64,000 bases of DNA from contig OX243814.1 in the NCBI GenBank assembly GCA_945859605.1, forward strand, positions 22,747,345-22,811,344, read 5' to 3'. Shown in pieces: positions 49,224 through 61,200 of this stretch (within the stretch, counting starts at the first letter, position 1; each line of letters starts with the position of its first letter). A program made the position numbers and the translations under genes. The stretch comes from Lumbricus rubellus. Lineage: Eukaryota; Annelida; Clitellata; Crassiclitellata; Lumbricidae. Below the pieces are notes generated by a model. It had not been told where the DNA came from and made no database searches. It was given only the letters and a program-made list of their open reading frames with translations.

Positions 49224-52200
49224 ATAGAGCGGATATGCAGTTGTTCTCTGACAGTGCATTGCGCACTGGACCTACGCTTCTAGAATTCTAGGTCTAAAGC
49301 AAGTATTTGTGATGTGATACTATAGAATGCATCAGGAGTGCAAGTAACTATTACTATATATTACATAATTTCACAAATTACTAAGTACTGTTACAAGGCT
49401 ATGTAGGCCTATGTCTTGAAATACTGGACGAGTAAAACGCGAAGGGTTCCGCGAGCAAATACGTGCTTTGGAAGGGTTCCGCCACTAGAAAAAGGTTGAA
49501 AACCACTAGTGTAGGCGCAGCTCAAAAGGAAGGCTATTCCAGACCACCGGACCAGCCACAGAAAAGGCTCGATTCTTCATGGTAGCAGTACGAGCAAAAG
49601 GAACCAAGAGGACTCCCTTATCAGCAGAGCATAGCACAGAAGACTACTAATTATATTCATGACAATTGGATACCCAATGTAAGACTGCATGGCTCTCGGA
49701 GATAAATTGGGGTGAGGCCCTGACAACAACATGGTTACATAATAATAAAATTTACATTAAAAGTTATTTGATTTTGCAGAATGTAACTGAGGTTACAAAT
49801 TACACAAAGTAATGTAATTGAATAACACATTACTTTGATGAAGAGCATAAAATTACAAATTACCAATTACAAATGTAATGTAAATTACGTAATTTCGATT
49901 ACTCAATTACGTTACTGCCGATCCCTGCATATGTACATGTAGGTGTGTATGCAGGACCATTGCAGGTGCTATACTTTATGCCTTCCAGTATGCTGACATG
50001 TGATGGTGATGTTTTTGCACAGCAGCAGTCGATAGGCAGCCAGCCATGGTGGAAGGCGAATTTCTTTGTGTCCCAACCAGTTCTTTTTGGAACATGGGAT
50101 GGTGTCTTCACGTCATGCATGATCAACATTTTTGGCATTCTGATATTCTTACGTACAGGATGGATGGTGGTAAGTTTGTTTAACAATTAACACCAACGTT
50201 TGCTTTGATGTATTGAAATGATTTCAGTCATGTCCTTTCAGGTTCTTATTGGATTGAATTTTTTATAGTTACAGAGTATAGTTTGAATTCTTCTGCTGTT
50301 GAACACAGGCTCAACATGCAAACCTTTTAAAGGGTAGAATCACAGAACTGCAACAAATTGATCATAGGATCATATAGGACGTTTGATCACAGGGACCATT
50401 GATCATTAGGACCATTGATCATAGGACTGTTGGTCATAAGTTGTTTGTTAACATGGTGCAGTCAGCAGTCAATATAATTAAATATATATATATAAATATA
50501 AATAAGTATAAATATAAATTAATGTAAATATAACAAGCACTGTTCCAGTGCAGCCATCCGACGATGTGGACATTTATCAGAAGCTTGGAGAGCGACTGTT
50601 CTCAACAAAGCGTCGTTCGTTCTCTGTTGCTGGTCCTACAACCTGGAATGGCCTCCCTGTTACACTGCGCTTAATTCCCAGGCATCACTCCACTCTGTTC
50701 CCTAAGAACTGTTTTATTTAGCAGTGATGGGGCCGGGAGCACTTCTGAGTAGCCTACCTTGAAGAGGCGCTATAAAAAATTGCCGAAGTAAATGAGACTG
50801 TTCCAATGAATTGAAGCCATTGGATGATGGCTTGTAGTCTTCTGTGTTATGCTATCTGTTTTAGGGTAATGCTGGTTTAGGTTTCTCCACACTAATTATA
50901 TTCATGACAATTGGTGTTGCACTGATCGCTGTACTGAGTGCAATTGGTGTTTGTGAACGCTGTCACATGGAAAGTGGAGGTGTCTATTTTCTTGTTTCTC
51001 ATGTTCTTGGAGCAAGAACAGGAGCCACTATTGGGATACTTTACTGTTTCGGTCAGGTGAGGCTCATGATATTCACGTAAAAGTGTGCACAAGGAGAGGT
51101 ATACTCTAACCTTTTAACGATGAGCTGCATCGGCTTTCTAGTTGCTGTTAGTACACTGTTATTGTTAAAGTGTTGATTGAAATTCATCAACTTGACCCTG
51201 ACAGTTTGTCAGTTTTGATTGTTGTCATTTAGACAGGACTAATTATATTCATGACAATGTAGACAATGCTGGTAAGAGTTACTGGCTATACCAATACAAA
51301 TCTTCTTTCTTCTCTTCCATCAGTTTCCTGACGATGAGGCCCTAATCTTCATTTAGAGTTTCTTGGTCGCTTTGTCAGGTGATGACCAGTTCTCTCCTGA
51401 CAGGGTAAGGACTAAGAAGACAACTTGCTGGTTACTGTAGAGACCGGTGGGTCTTTGTTGACCTCGTTTGCCCTGAGGTGTCCTTCCAACATCTGCTGCC
51501 TGCGTTGGCCAGCCATTTGGGGTTCATGGTAAGCCTGTCCGCCTTGCATCTACAGGAGGTACTTCGGTATGAGCCTTCACCCCCTGACAGCATAGCCTCA
51601 CCAGTCACCATGCATTCCCTTACTTGGCTGTTCAGTGTGTTCATCCTCCCACCACGGTGAGGTGCAGGTTGGGCTTTGGGGGGGACCAATCCAAATAATA
51701 TTTCTTAAAAGTATTGCAATGCCAATACTAGTACTTTAACCAATACTTTTTTTATAAGTATGTTTAGTTGTTTATGTTTAAATGCGTGAAATATGTGCTG
51801 AAAGTATGAAGCAGTTCTTTCCAATTGCACCAAAGATCACAGATGGCAGAAAAATATGCATTTCTGAAGCATAAAGAATTGTTTCTCACTGTATCTTGAT
51901 TGCGACGTATTGATGCGGTTAAGGAAATAATAATGGATGGCAGAAAACAGTATTGCCAATAGGATGAAAAAAGTATGGATGATGCACATTGCACATGCAA
52001 TATCAGCAAAATAAAACTATCATGATATTCACTGTGATGGTGAAAAAAGGTATTGAGGATATGAAGTAGGCCTAATGTGATGTTTTGTCATGATGTTAAC
52101 AACCCTGCAATTACATGCTATGATTTGACTTGACCTGTGCAGAGGCTGATGTTTGACCACAATTATATTGGTATCAGATGCACCACACCCATCTCAGTTT

Positions 52201-55200
52201 CATGGCCTGACTCAGAACGCAGGGCAGCGCACCGAGCAGTTAGGTGAGTTATGCGCTGTTTGAGCAGTACGTACAGGGCTGGATAATAGTGGATACAGAA
52301 AGGAAAAAGCACTCAGTATTTTAAGACAAGAAGATTTTGATCAACTGTCACTCAAAGACTTTATCATAGAAGCTCTGTAGGGGATGATGTTCTTTCAATG
52401 ACCAAGAAAGTTTGAGATGTCTGTAAACTGGATATTCAGTTCCACTAGTGTATTCACCAACACAATGCCCCCATGATCAGTTCAAAATGTTCTATGGCTT
52501 GATAAAAATGGCTTGACGGTAAAGAGCTAAACTTGTTTCCACTGTTTTTTCTGCCAAATGCCTCGTGTGCATTCTGAACATTCACCCTGCAAGGCACCTA
52601 TCAAAGATGACTTACTTTTTACTCACATAAATGTGCACATTGTTTTGCGGTTTTATCCCTTCAAATCAGTGACAAGACAATAATTGATTTAAACCGTCAA
52701 AACTGAAAATAGTGATTATTAAATAAAGCAATTTATAAGCTGATAAAGTAAATGTTGTTTAAAAATCATGACATTTAAATTAAATGATATATAATTACTT
52801 ATATATCAATGCCGCATCCAATAGTGCACCAAAACCAGGTCATATGGATATGCATATTCAAAGAAGGATCAGACAGAAATGCAGACTTAGGAGGGTAAGC
52901 AGTACATAACTTAAGTCAGTTCGTCGGTTATCGAGTTTCTTGACAATCTTGGAACATGAAGAGCTATCTGTTTCTCTGTTTAATATTGAGCTGACAGTGT
53001 CTTTTATATACATAGTGCTTTTACTATAACACCTCTCACTGTTAGTCGTACTTTAGTGATGCTCGTCATTTGTTTTCTTAGGCAGTCGCTTGTTCATTGT
53101 GTGTTGTTGGGTTTGGAGAATCAATTGCTGGTCTCATACATCAGGACAATGTTTGGATTTCCAGAGGAATAGCTGTGGCAGTTCTTATCATTCTCTTAGG
53201 TGACTATATATATATATATATGTATATATATATTATATATATTATATGATGACTAATACTATGGAATCACTGCCTCAAGTTAGTTTTGCTCTATTCGGTG
53301 AGGAAGTTGATGTGATCACTAATTTATTAGACACTCTTTCCAGAGGTAAAGCTAGAATATGTTGCACCCAGCTATGAGCTATGACATTGGTGCCCCTCTC
53401 TGTTTCATTTATTTCACATTTACAAATGCATCAAATGACATTTAAATTTCTGTGCAGAAATCTTAAAGAGGTGCTATAACAAGTGCACATACATACATAC
53501 ATACATTTGATTAGAGACAATGTGTAGCATAAATACATTGTTACAAAGCTGCGATTGTTATTTAATTCATATATTGCATAATTTGTTGTACTAGTGTAAT
53601 TTTGCTGACATTTGCTTGTTAGGTATAAATGTTGCTGGAGTGAAGTGGGTTATAAGACTGCAGCTGGTTCTTCTCATCATCTTGTTTGTTGCTGTGCTCG
53701 ACTTCGCTGTTGGATCGTTTGTGCACACAGATCCAGGTACAGATCCCAGATTCACTACAGACGACACGCTATTCTCACTAGAATATAATATATGCTAAAT
53801 TGCTAATCTTAACGGGTGAATTCTATCATAGAACGTGAGACAGCATTCAATGGCTGCTTATTTGTAGACTAATCTCAGTGACTTAGTGAAGCATTGGAAA
53901 TCCTCTTTCAAGTAGCATTTCGAAAGCAAAAGTTCAGCAAACGCCTTGTAAAGTAACTGAATCAGGTATATAATTTTTATGTCAATTGTTTACACAAATG
54001 CTTACACTTCATTTGAAGAACAATAAAGCAACAGTACGTTAGGTCTATGCTGTTGTATTACATAGTTGTATATGGCAATGTGGGTAAACAGCCACAGAAT
54101 GTTCCCTGCCAGAGCTTTTGCCATACCAGAATTTTTGCCCTGCCAGAATTGTACTCTGTCAGATTTTTTCTCTGCCAGAATTTTTGCCTAACAGAACTTT
54201 TGCCCTGCCAAAACTTTTGCAATGCCAGAGAGCGAATGGAAGGACGTGAACAGTAAGAAACAATATGCCCGAACAAATTCTGGTAGGGCAAAATTTCTGG
54301 CAGGGCAACGATCAGGGCAAAGGCTTTTTTACCAGGGCATTTGCCCTGCCATGCCCTGGCGTAGCGCCGCCACTGGCAATATGTAAATCCATAGAATGAA
54401 TGAATGATTAAATAAAGGATGTGAATACTGGAATTGCGTGCCAGGCATCGCAACATCGATTTCAGATTGTCTGATGTCGTGAAGTGTGCAGTGAGGAGCA
54501 GCATCACAACTGAACTTCAGAAAATCATCGCTCTGCATTGTTTTCTTGCAGTCATTTGATGTTACCAATTCATCTAGGTTGGCTGGGTTCAAATTCTTTC
54601 AATTGTTTGACTGTTTGATTTACAGGTACACCTTCAGGATGCATTGATTTTGGTGAGTGTAGTATCATCATAAATGTGAGTGTTGGCTGCAAAAGATGTA
54701 CCAGTTACTTGCAGATGGCAGTGATCTAAAAAAATTAAATACATAGAACTTGCATTGTTTTTAGGTCATGGCTTTCTTGGTTACAGAACTGAAATTTTTG
54801 TCAACAATACCAATGCAGAATATGAAGCAGGAGAAAGTTTCTTTACAGTTTTTGGAGTTTTCTTTCCAACAGCCACCGGAGTTTTTGCTGGAATCAACAT
54901 GAGTGGTGATCTGCGCAATCCATCCAAAAGCATCCCTGTTGGCACATTGTCTGCTGTTGCCGTAAGGTAATTCTAGTTCATATGATTAGACTTTATGGGC
55001 GAAAATCTTAATCAGGCTCAATGTAATGTGCAAATTTGTCAATACGTGGTTGTTGGGCCATCAGCACCCTGACGAAGTGTCAATGGACTGCTTAGACTCT
55101 TAGTAATGTATGCTCAGTTAGTATAGTTGTGCGCGTTGTTCTGTAAGGTTCTGTGCGTGGTGCTATTTTGTGTATATTATACGAAACAACAATTACGAAC

Positions 55201-58200
55201 ACTGCAAATGGTCTTTTCTTATGAAACAACCAGTTGTGGTTCTTCCATGCAGACTCTAGACAAGAAGAGACTTTTAAAGTTGGATCTGTGAGGTTGCTTG
55301 AACAAAATCATCGTTGTTGTCTTCACCACAGCTACAGACAATTAGAAAATTGGAGGCAGCTGCGTGATGTTGCGTTTTGAATCCAAAGAACAGCTCAAAT
55401 TTCTTCTTACTGGTCAATGGTTATGCGCCAGAGTTTGGCAGTTTTAAATGTCCTACAGATAGTGTCTTTGAAAGGTGTGCTAAAATAATGACTGAAGCTG
55501 CTGCAGCCGTAGCTGTGGTCAATGTTACAACAACAAAGATGATTTTGTTTAACACGTTGACTGCTGATTTGCTGTGTTAAATGACTCAATGGGGGGACGT
55601 GTTAACACGTCCCTCGCGGCCAACGTGTTAAGCAACATTACATTCGTAAGAACTGAAGCCGACATTTGATATAAAAAAACTCCTGCGGTCACTCAAAAAT
55701 ATAGTGGTTGGCAGAAACTTTCAAAAAACATGATTGGTGATGAGTGATGGTGATTGGTGATGCATGGATTGCATGTGAATGATGTATTCATGAAACAAAT
55801 GTCGGACGTATTGTAACTTTATCCTACTTTGATGGCAATATGATTTTCATAAAAGTCTATAGAAATGCTATTTGTCATGGTGTCTGTTAGGCATCATCCC
55901 AACAATATCGGACATGTAGAATCTTGTCTTACTACACCGTGACTCAAAAAAAAGTAAGCCAAATTGTTTTTCATATACCTCTAAAGCCCGATAACATATC
56001 ACGCTAAAATTTTCCAAATATTTAGAGAATTGGACCAAGAATATTATTCCAAAATTTCATGAGATAAAGTTGAACGGATAAAAAGTTATGAATATTTAAA
56101 CTTCATATACCGAAATTGCAGTTTACAAGCAATTTTCTGTCAGATTCAATAAAAAGTAAGCTAAACTGTTATTCTTATATCTCCAATGCCTGATAATTAA
56201 TCCTACTAAAAGTTTCCAGATATCTAGAGAATTGAACCAAGAATAGGATTCCAAAATATCGTGTCATGACTTTGAGCGGATAGAAATATATGAATATTTA
56301 AGCTTAATCTCCAGAAATTTCAGTTTTCTGCAAGTCTGTTATGGTGTTCGTTGCGGTTTCGATGCTTGATAGTTCCCAATTTTGGTCTTCAGTGATCCTA
56401 GAGTAAAATTAAGGGAGTATATTATCGCAACGTTCTACTGTAACAACATCTTCCACCTGTTATCAGAAATATGTAGCCCCCGGAAGGCTGTTTTCTTTTT
56501 TCAACGGAACAGCGCCAGCCCACAGAACCAAGGAAACCATCGAAATGCTGACGCCAGACTTCATTTCTCCCACATTATGGCCTCCGAACAGCCAATATTT
56601 GAATTCTGTCGACTGTAAAGTGTGGAGCGTGCATGATGCAAGACCGGGTCTATCAGACAACAATCCATGGCATAAACGATCTGAAGCAACGCTTGTTGGA
56701 AGTGTGGTATGGCCTGGATCAGAGGATATTCGACGATGCTGTTGCCTAATGCATGGCGCCAGCGCCTCCAGGCTTGCGTGCAAGCAGGAGGAGGACTTTT
56801 GAGCATGTTATTTAATTAAATAATCAAACCATACTGTCAGGGTCATATTGTTAGTTCAATTCTCTACATATCTAGAAAATTTTAGAATGATTAATCATCA
56901 GGCATTAGAAGGAAACATTTTATTGAATCTGACAGGAAATTGCTTGTAAACTGCAATTTCGGTATATGAAGTTTAAATATTCATAACTTTTTATCCGCTC
57001 AACTTTATCTCATGAAATTTTGGAATCATATTCTTGGTCCAATTCTCTAAATATTTGGAAAATTTTAGCGTGATATGTTATCGGGCTTTAGAGATATATG
57101 AAAAATAATTTGGCTTACTTTTTTTGAGTCACGGTGTATACACCGTTAGAAAGGTGGTGCTAAACTGAAGTGAATGACGTATCACGTGTCGATATATTAT
57201 CTCAAAGGATAAAAAAGTTATTAGTGTTTTACTTTTCAGCAGGCTTAGCAACATTTCACTAGAGTGGGGTATTAAAAGGTTAGGATCTGCTACAAATATG
57301 GGACTATTCTGATAATTAATATATCATATTATTCAGTTTTAAGGGCTCTTTCTAACGGTATATTGCTTGGCAAGAAATTATTTTGTACTAAAAATATTTC
57401 ATAAGAAAACCTGAAATTTTCTCGCAAAACGCAATTTTTCATAACTCTGGTGAAGCGGAGGACATCAATATTTTTAGAAACTTTTGGACATTTCTTGACC
57501 CCATGCCATTGGGCATTGGAATTTTGGTTGCTGTTACTTTTTCGGATTTCCAACTTTCATTTTTTCACTCAACCCTAATAATTGTGATCCTGTAATGACC
57601 AACTATCTATAAGTAATTTGGTTTACATTTTTATGACTTTTAAATAAGATAAATCTTCCTCATTAAAAACGATTTCCTTGTTAGGTTGTTCGCCCTAGCA
57701 ATAATTCTATCATGCAGTCTTGGCGTCATGGAGTAAGCCTGTCATCTCAACTGTTGGAGGAGTGGGTTCAAGACATGTCCTTGATCAAGCAGGACAGCTC
57801 ACAAGAGCCTTATGTCCACCGTTCTACATAACTGCTCTAAAGAAGAGTTGTCCTCTGGATGATATCGAATGGTCTAATATGGCCTGCAGTCTATTGCATT
57901 CTGCTACCCTGCAAATCTCGTCTAGGCCGGTGCGAGCCCCTGTGGTTATCTTTACAACTTCATGTAGACTTGGTCCCTTGAAGCCATGTGCAGTCATAAT
58001 TATAGGGATTGTAAAAAGGTTGAAATTTAAGTTGATGAAAGCTATTGTATCAACTGCTAATGCATCAGTTCTTTGAGTCAATTATGTTTCAGAGATTGGT
58101 AATGCATGTTTTCTATTATTTTTGTATACAGCACTTCATTATATCTGGTGTTTGAGCTTATACTTGGTGCAACTTGTATTCGATCTGCACTGCAGGGCAA

Positions 58201-61200
58201 TTACATGATTGCTGAGAAGGTGAGACTTCTGCATCGGATGGATGATGATGGGCTGAAGACAATTTTCTGTAAAGTTTAAGCAATGTCCAGTGTAAAGAGT
58301 TTAAAGCTGTTTGAAAGGGGCTGTTTAAATAGTTTGTGATTCAACAATGAAGCCTCAGACTTAAATGACTGCATTTCCAAAAACAGTCTAGTCAGAACAT
58401 TTGGGCGTAAGAATGTTTCATTTTGAATTCTGATAGTTAAATTGGGCAGTTAGCACACGTTGTTAAAATATTATCTAAAATTTATAAAGTACTCTTTATC
58501 ACTTGGTATTAGAGTTTAACAGGGAAGTATTGTATATTTAATTTTTACCTGCTGGTAGCCTACTCATTCTCTTGTACATTATTTTGACACAGTTTTTTCA
58601 TCTATTGCTGCTAATTTGCTGTCACTGGCTGTTAATTTTCTAAATTTTCATGCAGCCTGCTTCTGCTTCTCTTTAGTAAAACGTGTGATATACTTCTGCA
58701 CCTGACATGGGCTAATAACAGCTAGGCCTACTCAGTAGTCTCAGTATGAGAATTGCAGAAAATATCTTGGGTTCGATGTTGATTTATGTGTACTTGGGGT
58801 GTGCAATGTTGATAACTTGTGTGCTTTATGTTTAATATAGGTATCTATTACTGGTTTTCTCTTCCTTGCGGGACTCTACATTTCTTCCATATCTAGTGGA
58901 ATGGGTGGACTGTATGGGTCCCCGCGAATCCTACAGAGCATTGCCAGCGATGGTGTCATTCCTGTGATCAGAAGCCTCTCTAAAGGGGTAACTATCGAAT
59001 ATGAGATGATTGCAGTCTGTGTCGTCTTCTAAAATACGTATGTTCACTAAATGTGCATCGGATAATGAATCTCTACCGCCATGGGGGCCAGGGTGGGAGG
59101 GCAAAAATCCTAATTTTTGCTATAAATTTTCATTCCATTGCCATACTTTCAGTTTTTCACCTGAAACGTTGCAGCTAGACAGCTATTATAATAGTGCTAC
59201 GCGGGCCACCTCGCCCCACCCAACACACACCTCATCCAGCAGGGGCCAGGTGGAGCCAGGGTATCGTTGGGGGGAGAAAAACAATTCGCCCGTATTACAA
59301 GAGGCATACCGGTTAGGAGGTCAGAGTGTGATGAGGTTGGGGCTGGGTGGAGTGGAGTGGGGTATGGTGGGGAACGGGTTTTTGGGGAGCCGGTGGTTGG
59401 GGTGGATTTGAGTGGACCAAAAACCAAATTTATCGGGCAATGCAGAGTGTGAAATGCAGCCTGAAATTCTTTATTGCAGTCAGATAATAACTGAACGTTA
59501 CTCCTGAGTTATGTCATGAAATGAAACTTACCAGGTAATGGTCTTGCTTTGAAACATAGTCAAAACATATACGGTAAAATGATTTGTGTCTTTTTATCAC
59601 TGAAGAATGGCTTCATACAAACATACTTTATAGCTTGCATGATACAATAATACACTAAGGATTATTATGATAATTCGGTTATAGATGATAAAGGATTGTT
59701 GCATAGCAATGCAAGTGCATATGATGGTAATACTGTATTGATGCTTTGTTTCTGTGTCTACTTTCATAGAGAGGGGCAAATAAGGTGCCAGTGTTGGCCC
59801 TCGTTGTCGTTTCCTTTATTTCATTGATCTTCATATTCATTGGACAAGTGAACACCCTCGGTCCAATCGTGACAATGCCATTCATGCTGACTTATGCTGC
59901 TGTTGACTATTCACATTTTGTGCTTGTCTTGAGTTACAACAAGTCACAGGACAGAGGGTCATTGGATGCAGCCTGTAGTGATGATGCAGAAGGGTTTGAT
60001 TCTAAGCCATCCCAAACACTTGTTGCTCCTATAAGCTACGAGTATGGAGCAGTGATGGAAACAAACGAGAAGAAACAAGCAAAGAGAATCATTCCAGAAC
60101 ATGGTGGATGGATTCCTCACAAGACTTCAAGAGATGAAATTGTTCATGAAAAGGGTGATGTTTCAGAGACAACTAGCCTGGCGAGTGAAATTGATGCTAC
60201 CAAGTCCTTGCTTAGAAGTGGTAAGAAATTGTGTTATCATTGTATATCTGAGCCATCCTGCAAACTTACCAACATGACTTCTTGCAATACTTGTCTTTGT
60301 AACGAATTAGAAACACTCCTATTCATTGACATTTGGCACCTATGTCTGGTCTTGTCTTTACCTCTTTTGCCCTGAATTATTTACACCATCTTTCGTAACC
60401 TTTCGCTGTGGATTTTACCAGGAGCCGTTTCAGACCTCATCTGCCTTTAAATTAGGTTTTCAATGAGTTCCCCGATGAATAAATTGGTTTCCATGGCTTA
60501 GCTGTCTTTTGGGTGCTAAAGAAATCTAGAGATTACAATTTCATTTACAAACAAAAAAACTTTCATTACCCCCCCCCCCCACTCGCTTCCATTGACACGG
60601 TTTATACAGTATGGTAAATTTGTGTATGCCGCAAGCGACTTCGCGCATGCGTAGAAGCTAAAGGCGGACAGTTTGAGCACAAACTGAAAATCCTTTTACA
60701 TTGCCTGCCATTTAGCTATTATTTTCCTGAATTTCATTGACATTGTATGAATAATGTTAAAATTATAACAATTTTTCTTGGGGCTTTGTTTTTTATGCCT
60801 CACGGTGTGCATTATACAGCTGTTGAACTGCTGGATGTCAAATGCAACAAGAACGTTTTATGCTATGATTGATCTGATCCTGGTGACTTGCACAACATGA
60901 TGCCTCCTCTATGAAGAAAAGCATGTGTTAAAACCATTTTAGAAAATGTTTCACTAACACAAAGTTTATTTTGTAACTATTTTACTGTTAGATAACATCA
61001 TGAAGCACCTGAATGCAGCGATCACGAACCAGCCCAAATCTTTTTATTTAATTCTCTGTAATCCCTGGCTTTCGCTTTTTGGGGTGAGTGTTATCTTTAA
61101 ATAATTCATTAACTTACATTATGTAAGTAACAGTAATTCAATCACATTTGAATTTCTGAACAAGAATGAAATAAGTATGATGTTGAAGTTTTCTAATGAT

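Noticed and set aside
51432..51689. Candidate gene at a GC-richer patch in SLC12A8 intron 3
   Set aside because: Frames on both strands show no recognisable family or splice structure; possibly an unidentified repeat.
59195..59430. G-rich strand as a functional quadruplex or gene
   Set aside because: Low-complexity GGGTGG runs in an intron; similar G-rich text fills the element at 15420-15800, so repeat origin is likelier.
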